Of a stretch of 39,034 nt of DNA, positions 1-9,161 are shown one piece after another. How positions within the stretch are numbered: position 1 is the first letter of the stretch; the number at the start of each line of letters is the position of its first letter. A program made the translations under genes and the position numbers. Where the stretch lies: assembly GCA_937919945.1 (NCBI GenBank), contig CALESY010000062.1:1-39034 (forward strand), in the 5' to 3' direction. This DNA comes from an uncultured Chitinophagaceae bacterium (lineage in GTDB: Bacteria; Bacteroidota; Bacteroidia; Chitinophagales; Chitinophagaceae). The notes below the pieces were generated by a model, which had not been told where the DNA came from, searched no databases, and saw only the letters and a list, made by a program, of their open reading frames with translations.

Positions 1-76
1 TTAACATAAATCATATCTACGAATCACAACATCAGCAAATACAAGATTAAAGGTACATAACAAGAAATAGTAACCC

Positions 77-2569
77 ATGGTAAAAAAGTTATTCAGCAGG
101 TTTTTATTCGCAGCTTTTATGTTGGCAGCAGTAGGTAGTTCTACGCATTCAATGGCTCAAACTACCACTACTATCACTACCAACTTTAATAACTCACCTA
201 ATCATAATTACCCCAGAGTTGCGGGTGCAGTAACACCTAATTTTATCACATTCACTTTAACGAACAACAATGTTTGTCCAATAACTGTTACAGAACTGGA
301 ATGGTGGCATGTTGGTTTGCAAACTTATGGTTTACCTCCCAACTCTTTTGCCCATAGTATGAATGGAGCAAGATATACACTTTGGCGCTCTTCATCGTCA
401 CTCACGGGTGCTCCAACTGTAGTATCACCTAACTGGGTTGTAGAAGCTGTCAGCGATACAATTAACAATGGTACTTCTACAGGTTCTTTTGTACCAATTT
501 TTAGTGCTGCATCTAATAATCCTCTTAATATTACGATACCTCCAAGTACAACATACCGTTTCGCATTAGCAGCAACAGATACTATTTCTTTTTTTGGTAG
601 TGTAAACCCATTTACTTTCGTTGGTGGCGGCGTAACATTAAACGTATCCCCTGCTGTTAGCTATTGGGGCTCCATGCCAGGACCTGGAATTAACAATTTT
701 ACGGGGGGCGTAACTCCTCACTTCTGCGGCCGAATTAAATTCGTTAATGCTGGCGATGCGCCACCTGCTGCACCTACAGTTGTAGCATCATCTCTAAAAC
801 CATGTAAAAACAGCAATCCTACTTTAACAGCATCTGTACCACCTTATATAACCAGCGCAGAATACGAGTGGAGAGATAATAACGGTAACCTCGTAACTGG
901 TTTTTCAGGTAGCGTACTTACAATAAACTCAATACAGCCTTCTCAGTCCGGCACTTGGACTGTTAGGGTTAAAAATCCTAATTGTAGCAATGAGTTTTCA
1001 ACTCCTACAGCTATCAAATTAGAAGTTCAAAATCCACCTGCACCCGGTATAGATGGCAAAACTGAATATTGCTTAAACGAACCATTTGTTCCTGTAACAG
1101 TATTGGGTTCTAATCCTAAATGGTATTATACAAGCTCTGGTGGCTCCCCTATTCCTTTCACACCACCTTTCAACACTACAACTGTTAATGAAGATACATT
1201 TTTCGTTAGCCAAACAGTTGGTGGCTGTGAGAGTGAAATGAGGACGAAGGTTCACTACAAAGCATCTTCAAAACCAGCACCACCAATCGTTACTAGTCCT
1301 TTGTTTTATTGTGAAAACTCCCCAGCTAGTCCTTTGGTTGCAACAGGTAGTCAGCTAAAGTGGTATTATGACCCTGTTGGTGGTATTCCAAGTGTAATTG
1401 CACCAACTCCTAATACTACTGCAAAAGATACTTTTGAGTACTATGTAACGCAAAGTAATAGAGGCTGCGAAAGTAACCGTTCACGAATAAATGTGATTGT
1501 TACATTCAGGCCAAACGGTTTAATATTAGCTACAAAAGATAAACTGTGTCAAAACGACACCTTGACTTTAAATTATTATGGTAGTGCATTTGTTGGTTCT
1601 GCTTACAACTGGACATTCCCTGTGGGTACTACATTACTGCAAAGCGATGCTAACTTTGCAGGCCCCATACATTTGAGATTGGACAGTGCCGGCTTGCGTA
1701 CAATCGAATTGCAAGTTGGTAATGGTGGCTGCTACAGTGAATTAGTTACTAAAACAATACGCGTAGACACATTACCTACTGCTATTATAGGCTTAAGGCC
1801 CAATATATGTGCCGGACAAACGGAATTGGTATCACTTGCTTCATATACTATTTCAACTGATTCTTTCTTCTGGAACTGGGATGGTGGTGTTACCTCTTTC
1901 TATTCAACAGACCAAGGACCTTACGGTGTAACTTGGAATACACCTGGAGAGAAAACAGTAAGTGTACGTTTGGTAAACAAATTGTGCTCTAATATTATGT
2001 CTCTTAAGACAATGGTTAATCCAAAGCCTGATGCAAGTTTCAAAGTAGATGGCTGGGCTGCAGAGAAAATGTTCTGTAGCGGCGACAGTGTACGCATAAC
2101 GGCAAATACAATCGTACCAAGCAGCAAATACTCTTGGACACCAACCAGGTTCTTCGATAATTATAGCGACCTACCAAATACTTATGGCAGATTAGATTTC
2201 AGCACATCCATTAAGTTGAGAGTAGAAGACGAATATGGCTGTTTCAATAGCGATAGTTTAACTGTTAAGACAAAAGGTTGCTGCGAAGTGCGTTTCCCTA
2301 GCGCTTTCTCACCAAATGGTGATGGTAAAAACGATATCTTCCGTATGATACCAAGACAAAATGGTGAACAACGTAACTTAGACCTGCGTAGTATGAAGAT
2401 TGTGAATAGATACGGTCAGGTTGTATTTGAAACCGCAGATGAGCGCCGTGGTTGGGATGGTAACCTGAACGGGAAAGCGCAAGATATGGGCAGCTACTTC
2501 TACTACATCAACTACAGGTGTGATGGCAAGATACTGGAAGAAAAAGGTGAGTTCGTGCTTGTTAGATAA
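77..2569 (+). CDS. Secreted Ig-like repeat protein with gliding-motility/CHU_C C-terminal domain
   Basis: This is a large extracellular protein, probably surface-anchored or secreted by the type IX system. An N-terminal signal peptide (basic MVKK, hydrophobic stretch, ending near HSMAQ at about residue 28) is visible. The middle consists of Ig/PKD-like beta domains. Two tandem, recognisably related repeats lie at about residues 320-395 and 398-480; both contain a Cys near the start, a KWYY motif, and GCES near the end. The last ~95 residues (SAFSPNGDGKNDIF, then a WDG motif and GSYFYYI) match the gliding-motility-associated C-terminal (type B sorting) domain of Bacteroidota. No catalytic motif is seen, so an adhesin or structural role is inferred. 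It is followed by a strong bidirectional terminator and is probably monocistronic. ATG start chosen because the signal peptide follows directly. Confidence 0.85.
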   Translation: MVKKLFSRFLFAAFMLAAVGSSTHSMAQTTTTITTNFNNSPNHNYPRVAGAVTPNFITFTLTNNNVCPITVTELEWWHVGLQTYGLPPNSFAHSMNGARYTLWRSSSSLTGAPTVVSPNWVVEAVSDTINNGTSTGSFVPIFSAASNNPLNITIPPSTTYRFALAATDTISFFGSVNPFTFVGGGVTLNVSPAVSYWGSMPGPGINNFTGGVTPHFCGRIKFVNAGDAPPAAPTVVASSLKPCKNSNPTLTASVPPYITSAEYEWRDNNGNLVTGFSGSVLTINSIQPSQSGTWTVRVKNPNCSNEFSTPTAIKLEVQNPPAPGIDGKTEYCLNEPFVPVTVLGSNPKWYYTSSGGSPIPFTPPFNTTTVNEDTFFVSQTVGGCESEMRTKVHYKASSKPAPPIVTSPLFYCENSPASPLVATGSQLKWYYDPVGGIPSVIAPTPNTTAKDTFEYYVTQSNRGCESNRSRINVIVTFRPNGLILATKDKLCQNDTLTLNYYGSAFVGSAYNWTFPVGTTLLQSDANFAGPIHLRLDSAGLRTIELQVGNGGCYSELVTKTIRVDTLPTAIIGLRPNICAGQTELVSLASYTISTDSFFWNWDGGVTSFYSTDQGPYGVTWNTPGEKTVSVRLVNKLCSNIMSLKTMVNPKPDASFKVDGWAAEKMFCSGDSVRITANTIVPSSKYSWTPTRFFDNYSDLPNTYGRLDFSTSIKLRVEDEYGCFNSDSLTVKTKGCCEVRFPSAFSPNGDGKNDIFRMIPRQNGEQRNLDLRSMKIVNRYGQVVFETADERRGWDGNLNGKAQDMGSYFYYINYRCDGKILEEKGEFVLVR

Positions 2570-2589
2570 GTTTCAACAATATTATACAA

Positions 2590-2624
2590 AATAATAAAAG
2601 CCCCTTAAAGGGGCTTTTATTATT
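2590..2624. terminator. Bidirectional rho-independent terminator
   Basis: A 15-bp perfect stem (2590-2604 with 2610-2624, GC-rich core GCCCC/GGGGC) and a TTAAA loop is flanked by A-rich and T-rich arms. It sits between two convergent genes and can serve both. Confidence 0.85.
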
Positions 2625-2630
2625 TTATGA

Positions 2631-4247
2631 CTATGGTACTCTTTCAAAGAATACAAACCCATTTTTATTACCTGTTTCTTTCAGTTGCGGATACATTCTG
2701 TATTTATCAGCATCAATTATTTTACAAATAAAATAAGCTGGTTTATCAATTTCACCTTCCAACAGCCATTTCTCATCATCATACATTCCGTTAGACTGTG
2801 GTTGTTTTAAGGTATAGAAAAGTTGTGCATAGCTTTTGTATCCTAATACATGAACATATACATCTTTCCCTTGAAAAGATTTAAAATATTCTATGGCTGC
2901 CCTCTGAGAGAATGCTTCAATTTTAGGAGTAAAATGAATAATAGTTACCTGAATAATTATTACTTGCATTGTACAAAGCACCAGCATTGCTTTGCGAAAA
3001 TTGCGGCGCATATATACAACTGTAGTAACTATTCCAATGAGGTATCCTACTCCATAAACAATTTCTGAATAACTCCAGTTAACATCTGCTTGCAAATTAG
3101 CTACTGCAAACGGATCGTCTATAATAGGAATTAGTGCAGTCTTATAAATACCAACTAAAGGCAATGCAGTAATGGCAATTGATATTAGCACCCCGGTAAC
3201 CACAAGAATAACACGAGATAACTTCGTAAGCTGTATGCGATTCTCCGATAATCGATAAAGTTGCAGAGCCGCGAGATATGTAAGTGGGAAGTAACACAAA
3301 GAAGAATAGTGTACGATTTTTGTTTTTACAATAGAAAACAATATCAACACTACCCAAAACATTACCCACATTAACATCGTAAACCCTACAATGGCAGTAT
3401 TTTCAACACGCTGCTTTTTTATATACTGAAACAAAAATGCTGAAGCCGGGAAACACCCTATGAGTAAAATGATAAAGTGATAATAAAAAGGCCCACCATG
3501 CCCTGCATCCTCAGTTTTAAAGAGCCTAACCTGATATATTAAAAACTCGTTTACAAACCACCAGCCATGTTTATACACTTCTATCGCAAACCAAATACTA
3601 GTTGTTAATAACGTAGTTAGCACAATTACTAGTATTCCAGAAAAACGCACACCATTGAGTCCCTTATTCCTGATAGTGTATACAATTAAAGCCAATACTG
3701 CGATTAATATTGCTGCTGGTCCTTTAGTCATAACAGCCAGGCCTAAAAATATACCTGATAAAGTGGCATGTAATAATTTATTATTCTTTTGCGACAACAA
3801 ATAGAACTGTACAAAAGCAAGAAATATAAACATGTTGAAAAAGGGATCTATAATGCCTGACTTAAAGTAGAAATGTGGTAGCCAAGTTGCAGTATATAAT
3901 ATAACCCACCATATAGCCATTTTATCATTCACAATTTTTTTACCTGTAAAATATAATGATACTAGTGTTAGGATACCTGCTATGGCATTTGGAAGGCGGG
4001 ATGCAAACTCATTAATGCCAAAACACTTCATACTAAGTACTTGAAACCAGATAAACAGTGGTGGTTTCTCCCAAAATGGCCTGAAGTTAATCTGCATTCT
4101 GAGGTAGTCATCAGAGACTATCATTTCTCTGGCACACTCTGCAAAATTTATCTCGTCCCAGTCAAATAAATGTACATTACCTAAAAACGGGATGAATAAT
4201 AGTGCTCCTGCAAGCACTATCAGCAAATAACGAACAATATTATGCAT
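2631..4247 (-). CDS. ArnT-like family 39 glycosyltransferase, integral membrane
   Basis: This is a polytopic inner-membrane GT-C glycosyltransferase that would move a sugar from a polyprenyl-phosphate donor onto a lipid or protein outside the cytoplasmic membrane. The first periplasmic loop has the acidic DWDE motif (about residues 29-32) expected to carry the catalytic Asp, and the EKPPLFIW motif (about 60-67) typical of ArnT/PMT-family enzymes. About eleven hydrophobic segments follow, then a ~100-residue soluble C-terminal region. At 538 residues it has the usual length. It is last in a minus-strand operon, two bases after the PAP2 gene, which itself overlaps a LptF/LptG-type gene. Lipid A or another envelope glycolipid is therefore a reasonable acceptor, but the substrate cannot be read from sequence; protein mannosylation is the alternative. 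Confidence 0.85.
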   Translation of the reverse strand: MHNIVRYLLIVLAGALLFIPFLGNVHLFDWDEINFAECAREMIVSDDYLRMQINFRPFWEKPPLFIWFQVLSMKCFGINEFASRLPNAIAGILTLVSLYFTGKKIVNDKMAIWWVILYTATWLPHFYFKSGIIDPFFNMFIFLAFVQFYLLSQKNNKLLHATLSGIFLGLAVMTKGPAAILIAVLALIVYTIRNKGLNGVRFSGILVIVLTTLLTTSIWFAIEVYKHGWWFVNEFLIYQVRLFKTEDAGHGGPFYYHFIILLIGCFPASAFLFQYIKKQRVENTAIVGFTMLMWVMFWVVLILFSIVKTKIVHYSSLCYFPLTYLAALQLYRLSENRIQLTKLSRVILVVTGVLISIAITALPLVGIYKTALIPIIDDPFAVANLQADVNWSYSEIVYGVGYLIGIVTTVVYMRRNFRKAMLVLCTMQVIIIQVTIIHFTPKIEAFSQRAAIEYFKSFQGKDVYVHVLGYKSYAQLFYTLKQPQSNGMYDDEKWLLEGEIDKPAYFICKIIDADKYRMYPQLKETGNKNGFVFFERVP

Positions 4248-4249
4248 TG

Positions 4250-4897
4250 CTATTGTTTTTCAGCAGTAAAGATATGCTGAAAACGTTTCATAGTTATGAC
4301 TGCAAATAGTGTGAATATTACTCCTAATATACTACCGGCATATATATCTTCAAAAAAATGAGCAGCTAGATAAATTCGAGATAATGCCACTAATAATGCC
4401 AATAAAAAGAAAACTATTCCTAAGGGTTGATATTTCCTTGGTAATAATAGAGCCAATAAACAAAACAACCCGAAAGCACCACAACTATGCCCTGATGGAA
4501 AACTACGCTCCATAAGCCTGGGCCAGTGTGGTAAAATATGTATCCAATCAACCCCGGAAAAGTATTTAAGTGGCCTTGGTGCTGCAAAATTGCTTTTTAA
4601 TAATTGGGTTACTAAAGATGGTAATACAGTAGATAATAATGCTAAGACAAAGTACGCCCAACTTCTGTAAACACTTACCAGCATCAGCGATACTAATACT
4701 AAAGTAATAAACCAACCTTCTCCCAGCATGGTAATAAAAGGTATCAATGTATCTGCGAATGCGCTATGTCGACTATTGAAAAATTTAAATAGTGTTTCTT
4801 TATCAAAGTAAGACAATAGCGCTCCGCCAGACAATACCCAAGCTGCAAATGGCAATAGAAAATACAGATTATATGAAATGTTGAATTTTATTTTCAT
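4250..4897 (-). CDS. PAP2-family membrane phosphatase
   Basis: This is an integral membrane acid phosphatase of the PAP2 superfamily. All three signature motifs are present: KX6RP (K-SNFAAP-RP), PSGH (RSFPSGHS), and SRX5HX3D (SRIYLAAHFFED). The catalytic His residues are therefore intact. Five to six hydrophobic segments surround them, and the 215-residue length is normal for the family. Substrates in this family include lipid A phosphates (LpxE/LpxF-like), undecaprenyl pyrophosphate and phosphatidylglycerol phosphate. Its ATG overlaps the stop of the LptF/LptG-type gene by four bases (ATGA) and the glycosyltransferase gene follows after two bases, so translation of the three is probably coupled. 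The context favours an envelope lipid, possibly lipid A, as substrate; this is inference. Confidence 0.88.
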   Translation of the reverse strand: MKIKFNISYNLYFLLPFAAWVLSGGALLSYFDKETLFKFFNSRHSAFADTLIPFITMLGEGWFITLVLVSLMLVSVYRSWAYFVLALLSTVLPSLVTQLLKSNFAAPRPLKYFSGVDWIHILPHWPRLMERSFPSGHSCGAFGLFCLLALLLPRKYQPLGIVFFLLALLVALSRIYLAAHFFEDIYAGSILGVIFTLFAVITMKRFQHIFTAEKQ

Positions 4898-6351
4898 TTA
4901 CTTTTTTGCCATTTAGCAATTGTACTTAGTTTTTGTAATAAACGTAAGTACCATTCTTTATTGAAAATTTGAGAGTCATTTCTTGCCTGATTAATTAATA
5001 CAAACGCTATAGGCAGAAGCATACCTGTTGCCATCCACATGCCCAGCCATGCAGGTAATGTGCCCGTATTTGCAAGTTTTTCTCCGGTAATAGACATGAT
5101 ATGAAATACAACAAAAAACAATACCGCAATTACTACTGGCATGCCAATACCACCCTTGCGGATAATAGCACCTAAAGGAGCACCAATAAGAAACAATAAA
5201 ACACAAGCAAAAGAAAGCGTAAACTTCCTGTGTAATTCAACATTAAACTTCAGATAATTTTCGTGATGTATTTTTTTGTCGTTAGCGGATATATCAATTA
5301 CTCCTTTGCCATTTCTTATGTTGCCCAAAGTATTCTGTATTACCCGTTGCCTTAAAGAATCAGGTACATGAGTTATAAAAGATGCAGTATATTTTATTGA
5401 TTTGTTGTTATTTGTACTGTGTATCCAATTTTTACTGCTACTATCTTCTCCCATTACAGTAAGATTTGAAGATAAGTATATACCTAAGTTGGATGACAGC
5501 TTTTTCTCATACCTATTGAAGCTATCAATCCTATCCTTCAACTGTATAACATCCATCATTTGATAAGCATCTTTAAACAGATTTTCGTTTGTTCTGTTAA
5601 TTTTGAACGATGATAAATCAAACACTTTATCCCATTGCTTAAAGTGCATCCTATACTGCTGATAAGATGTGGCTCCGTCTTTATTTGAGCCAACTTTTTC
5701 CTGATAACGCCAGCCGTCTTTCAGCCTGAAAATCAAATAATGCTTATCTGCACTCGGTATCATCTCACCTTGCTTGGCTAGTACTACATTATCATTACCT
5801 AAACCTGATGCATGATCATAAATAATGATGTTCCTGATTGTCTTACCGTCTTTGTCTTTTTCCCCTACCCTTATAGAAAAACCATCAATATCTTTATTAA
5901 ACTGCCCTGCCCTTATATTGAACGTAGGTTTGGAATTACGTAAATCGTACAGCAAAGAAAGAGCTTTCAAATTAGCATAAGGAATAACATTGTTGTTAAA
6001 TAAAAATGCCAGGCCACCAACCAACATAATAAACAGTAATAGCGGGCGCATAAAGCGCAATAACGATATACCAGCAGACTTAATAGCAACCAGTTCAAAG
6101 TTTTCTCCCATGTTGCCAAAAGTCATGATTGATGCTAACAGAATGCCCAATGGTAAAGCTAGTGGAACCATTGTTGTGGACATATAAAACAGTAGCTGAA
6201 CAATCATCCATACGCCTAAACCTTTACCTATCAATTCGTCCATATACAGCCAAAAAAACTGCATAACCAACACAAATAATGTGATGAAAAACGTTACGAT
6301 AAACGGTCCTATAAAGCTGCGTAATATGAGTATGTCGAGCTTTTTAAGCAA
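4894..6351 (-). CDS. LptF/LptG (YjgP/YjgQ) family permease
   Basis: This is a transmembrane subunit of the lipopolysaccharide export ABC transporter family, which passes LPS from the inner membrane to the LptA bridge. Three N-terminal membrane segments lie within about residues 1-125, a large periplasmic beta-jellyroll-like region spans about 130-375, and three C-terminal membrane segments lie at about 385-470. This is the LptF/LptG layout, although the periplasmic part is longer than in Enterobacteria, as is common in Bacteroidota. It is the first gene of a tight minus-strand operon with a PAP2 phosphatase and a family-39 glycosyltransferase. Whether it corresponds to LptF or LptG cannot be decided. 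The ATG start is followed by a short basic/hydrophobic N terminus (MLKKLDILILRSF) typical of the family. Confidence 0.9.
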   Translation of the reverse strand: MLKKLDILILRSFIGPFIVTFFITLFVLVMQFFWLYMDELIGKGLGVWMIVQLLFYMSTTMVPLALPLGILLASIMTFGNMGENFELVAIKSAGISLLRFMRPLLLFIMLVGGLAFLFNNNVIPYANLKALSLLYDLRNSKPTFNIRAGQFNKDIDGFSIRVGEKDKDGKTIRNIIIYDHASGLGNDNVVLAKQGEMIPSADKHYLIFRLKDGWRYQEKVGSNKDGATSYQQYRMHFKQWDKVFDLSSFKINRTNENLFKDAYQMMDVIQLKDRIDSFNRYEKKLSSNLGIYLSSNLTVMGEDSSSKNWIHSTNNNKSIKYTASFITHVPDSLRQRVIQNTLGNIRNGKGVIDISANDKKIHHENYLKFNVELHRKFTLSFACVLLFLIGAPLGAIIRKGGIGMPVVIAVLFFVVFHIMSITGEKLANTGTLPAWLGMWMATGMLLPIAFVLINQARNDSQIFNKEWYLRLLQKLSTIAKWQKSK

Positions 6352-6435
6352 AATGATGATTGTATTTTAGCAAACCTACATAAAAACGCCAGCAAAGCTT
6401 TGTTTGTTACTATTCGTTGGCATTGTTTTAACTAA

Positions 6436-6458
6436 AATAGCCCGCAATGCAGGCTATT
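6436..6458 (-). terminator. Probable terminator of the START-like gene
   Basis: Ten-base arms (AATAGCCCGC / GCAGGCTATT, one mismatch) with an AAT loop lie 20 bases after the minus-strand stop at 6479. They are followed on the minus strand by a short T run. A plus-strand T run is also present. Confidence 0.6.
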
Positions 6459-6478
6459 AATATTTTTTATGGATGTTG

Positions 6479-6862
6479 TTAACTTCCTATTCTATGCTTA
6501 AGGTCGCTCACTTGTGAATTCCACAAACGTTCCTGATCTTTTATGTCTATTTTATCAGCAAAATCCGTGATTTTTAATATTGTTTCATTAGTGATAGAAC
6601 TTTGCTCAATACGAAACTCAAAAAACTCATCTGGATTATAATAATCCCAGCGGTATTTCACATATTCATTTTCTGTATATTCTAAAACATCGGCTACGTC
6701 AGTAGACCCATTCCAACTGAAATAAAAGGTATGGTCTCTCTGATCTACCTTATCGGCAAACCACTCCTGAAGGCCTACCGGTGTCGATAAAAACTCATAT
6801 AGTATAGACGGGGAGCACCTTATAGGAAACTCGAGCGTGTACATTGTCTTTTTCTTACTCAT
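6479..6862 (-). CDS. START-like (AHSA1/SRPBCC-type) domain protein
   Basis: This small cytosolic protein of 127 residues matches the START-like domain proteins conserved in Bacteroidota. Typical features are the opening MYTLEFPIRCSPSILYEFLSTP, the GLQEWFADKV turn near residues 30-40, and WNGSTDVADV / YVKYRWDYY strands. The fold is a helix-grip that usually binds a hydrophobic ligand, but no ligand is known and none can be inferred here. No signal peptide or membrane segment is seen. It is transcribed divergently from rpoD across a 260-base AT-rich intergenic region. The ATG at the distal end gives the normal length. Confidence 0.82.
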   Translation of the reverse strand: MSKKKTMYTLEFPIRCSPSILYEFLSTPVGLQEWFADKVDQRDHTFYFSWNGSTDVADVLEYTENEYVKYRWDYYNPDEFFEFRIEQSSITNETILKITDFADKIDIKDQERLWNSQVSDLKHRIGS

Positions 6863-7011
6863 CTACTGTGATTAGTCGCTTGATATAAACTCTGCCACAA
6901 TAATAAAAAAATGAATGAACAATCAAAATTATTCTTTTAAAAAAGCTGAAAATCTTTCTTAAAACGCAAAAATTGGTTTGATTTTTGCTGTTAACAATTT
7001 CTTAATTTTTT

Positions 7012-7043
7012 TTTGGGTTGAATTGTCTTGAACCATAGATTTG
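7012..7043 (+). promoter_or_regulatory. rpoD promoter, Bacteroidota type
   Basis: TTTG at 7012-7015 is followed after 20 bases by TAGATTTG at 7036-7043. This matches the Bacteroidota -33/-7 consensus (TTTG, 18-21 bases, TAnnTTTG). The start site would be near 7048, leaving a leader of about 75 bases. Confidence 0.65.
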
Positions 7044-7124
7044 TAATAACAATGTAAAATAATACCATTACTATTATTTATACTTCTATTCTCAAACGAT
7101 TAAAAAATTGATTTGCCTATGTCT

Positions 7125-7994
7125 ATGCGTCAGCTCAAAATCACGAAATCTATTACAAATCGTGAGAGCCAGTCTTTAGAAAAGTACCTTCAGGAAATTG
7201 GTAAAGTAGATTTGATTACCCCCGAAGAAGAAGTACAGCTTGCCATCAAAATTAAACAAGGTGACCAACGAGCTCTTGAGAAACTAACAAAAGCCAACTT
7301 GCGCTTTGTAGTATCTGTAGCAAAGCAATATCAAAATCAAGGTTTATCGCTTAGCGATCTTATCAACGAAGGAAACCTTGGCCTTATCAAAGCGGCTCAA
7401 CGCTTTGACGAAACACGCGGTTTTAAATTTATTTCTTATGCGGTATGGTGGATTCGTCAATCTATACTGCAAGCTTTAGCAGAACAATCACGTATTGTTC
7501 GTCTGCCACTGAATAAGGTAGGCTTATCAAATAAAATCAGCAAAGCATATTCTCAACTTGAACAGGAATATGAACGCGAGCCATCTACTGAAGAATTAGC
7601 AGAACTGTTAGAAATAGGTACGGAAGAAATAGAAACTACGTTGGGAGTTGCTGCCCGTCACGTATCTGTCGATGCACCATTCGTAGATAGCGAAGACAAT
7701 ACACTGCTTGACGTACTGGAAAATCCGAATTCAGAATCTGCTGACTCTGAGCTGGAACATTACGATTCACTACGTTGTGAAATAGAACGCTCATTAAGCA
7801 CTTTAACAGACCGTCAGCGCGATGTGATAAAACTATACTTTGGCATAGGCGTAGAACACCCGATGAGCCTTGAGGACATTGGTGAAAAATTCTCACTCAC
7901 ACGCGAACGTGTTCGTCAGATAAAGGACAAAGCAATAACTAAATTGCGCACTGCTACTCGTTGTCAATTACTGAAATCGTATTTGGGCAACTAA
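7125..7994 (+). CDS. rpoD: Primary sigma factor RpoD (SigA), Bacteroidota type
   Basis: This is the housekeeping sigma-70 subunit that directs RNA polymerase to promoters. Region 1.2 (SLEKYLQEIGKVDLITPEEE) opens the protein. Region 2 follows with NLRFVVSVAKQY, the core-binding LSDLINEGNLGLIKA, and the -10-reading FKFISYAVWWIRQSI. Region 3 starts at RIVRLPLNKVG, and region 4 ends the protein with LTDRQRDVIKLYFG and the helix-turn-helix SLEDIGEKFSLTRERVRQI. Region 1.1 is absent, as in other Bacteroidota primary sigma factors of about 285-290 residues. An in-frame TTG at 7113 and an ATG at 7119 exist, but the ATG at 7125 gives MRQLKITKSITNRES, the form seen across the phylum. A TAGATTTG promoter precedes it and a strong hairpin terminator follows. 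Confidence 0.96.
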   Translation: MRQLKITKSITNRESQSLEKYLQEIGKVDLITPEEEVQLAIKIKQGDQRALEKLTKANLRFVVSVAKQYQNQGLSLSDLINEGNLGLIKAAQRFDETRGFKFISYAVWWIRQSILQALAEQSRIVRLPLNKVGLSNKISKAYSQLEQEYEREPSTEELAELLEIGTEEIETTLGVAARHVSVDAPFVDSEDNTLLDVLENPNSESADSELEHYDSLRCEIERSLSTLTDRQRDVIKLYFGIGVEHPMSLEDIGEKFSLTRERVRQIKDKAITKLRTATRCQLLKSYLGN

Positions 7995-8018
7995 AACGAT
8001 ACAATCTGTTTATATTTA

Positions 8019-8047
8019 CAGCCTTGCAAAATTGCAAGGCTGTTTTA
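8019..8047 (+). terminator. Terminator after rpoD
   Basis: The perfect inverted repeat CAGCCTTGCAA / TTGCAAGGCTG (8019-8029 and 8032-8042) is followed by TTTT. It ends only nine bases before the ATG of the next gene. Confidence 0.8.
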
Positions 8048-8051
8048 TTAT

Positions 8052-8660
8052 ATGAAGTACAAACTGTTATTAATTATTTTATTGTTCCCGCTAGTTTTAA
8101 CGGCACAACCAGGCTACAAAAAAACTATTGAAAAGTGGCGTAAAGAATATAAGCAGGCTTTCATAACTGAAGAGCGCAGCCCTTTAAAAGCAAATGATAC
8201 GACAGACCTTCGCTTTTTTGAAATCAATGAAAACTACAAGGTAACAGCTACTGTTAATTTAACTCCAGACAGCAAACCTTTTGAAATGCCTACCTATAGT
8301 GGCAAAACAAAAACTTTCAGACAATATGGTACAGCTATGTTTATCATTCATGATACTGTCATTACACTCAGTATTTATCAAAACCTGAAACTACTAGAAG
8401 ACCCCAAACATAAGAACCATTTATTCATCCCGTTTACTGATGCTACGTCATACGTTGAAACATATGCAGGCGGCAGGTATTTAGATATTGAGACAGGTGA
8501 TATTGTAGAGAATAAATTGATAATAGACTTTAATAAATGTTACAATCCCTATTGCGCTTATGCTACAGGGTACAACTGTCCAATACCACCTATAGAAAAC
8601 AGGATGGACGTTGCCATAAAAGCAGGTGAAAAATTATTTGCTGGCAAGCATAAAGAGTAG
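8052..8660 (+). CDS. DUF1684-family secreted protein
   Basis: This 202-residue protein carries a cleavable signal peptide (about residues 1-19, ending LTAQ). The rest matches the DUF1684 family: a PTYSGKTKTFRQYG segment near residues 80-95, a loop with FIPFTDATSYVETYAGGRYLD, and the conserved C-terminal block FNKCYNPYCAYATGYNCPIPP followed by N-R-MDVAIKAGEK. The three or four Cys in that block are family-typical. The function of DUF1684 proteins is not established; the signal peptide suggests periplasmic location. It may be cotranscribed with the membrane protein 21 bases downstream. Unusually, the rpoD terminator hairpin lies directly in front of the start codon. Confidence 0.85.
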   Translation: MKYKLLLIILLFPLVLTAQPGYKKTIEKWRKEYKQAFITEERSPLKANDTTDLRFFEINENYKVTATVNLTPDSKPFEMPTYSGKTKTFRQYGTAMFIIHDTVITLSIYQNLKLLEDPKHKNHLFIPFTDATSYVETYAGGRYLDIETGDIVENKLIIDFNKCYNPYCAYATGYNCPIPPIENRMDVAIKAGEKLFAGKHKE

Positions 8661-8681
8661 CAGGATAAAACAATTACAAGT

Positions 8682-9071
8682 ATGGTATTCAACAATAAAA
8701 TGGCAGCTTATAGCACTATCATTATTATGATACTCACTATCATATTCCACATACTGATATTGACAGGTGTAGTACCTTATGAGATAACATGGGGAGGAAG
8801 ACTGAAGTCGTATGAGGATATGTTGCGGTTTGAAACTATTTCTATACTTGTCAATATCACCGTCATACTTATTGTAGCGGCACACATGCGTTGGGTACCA
8901 TTTTATATTGACAGAAGAATAACACGTATAGCATTGTGGTTATTGGTAGCGATGTTTGCACTCAATACTATAGGCAACATAATAGCTGTAACAGTATTAG
9001 AAAAAACATTCGGCATACTTACATTACTGCTTGCTGTATTTTGTGCAAAGCTGGCTCTTAGCAAAGAATAA
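8682..9071 (+). CDS. Small four-helix membrane protein, function unknown
   Basis: This 129-residue protein has four hydrophobic segments (about residues 6-28, 45-66, 78-100 and 104-125) with short loops. One loop contains WGGRLKSYEDMLRFE and another MRWVPFYIDRRITR. No catalytic motif is visible. Small multi-helix proteins of this layout are common in Bacteroidota and are usually left as hypothetical. The start at the first ATG is 21 bases after the DUF1684 stop, so they may share a transcript. A second in-frame ATG six codons later is possible. Confidence 0.75.
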   Translation: MVFNNKMAAYSTIIIMILTIIFHILILTGVVPYEITWGGRLKSYEDMLRFETISILVNITVILIVAAHMRWVPFYIDRRITRIALWLLVAMFALNTIGNIIAVTVLEKTFGILTLLLAVFCAKLALSKE

Positions 9072-9161
9072 GGACTAACATAATGGTAGCATAGGGGTAT
9101 TACTACCTTAATGCTGTGGTAACAATTTGCAAATAATTTGCGGGCTTATAATCTCCAATTT

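Noticed and set aside
1041..1520. Tandem Ig-like repeats as a DNA-level repeat
   Set aside because: The similarity is at protein level (KWYY, GCES) and weak at the nucleotide level, so it is reported only as a protein feature.
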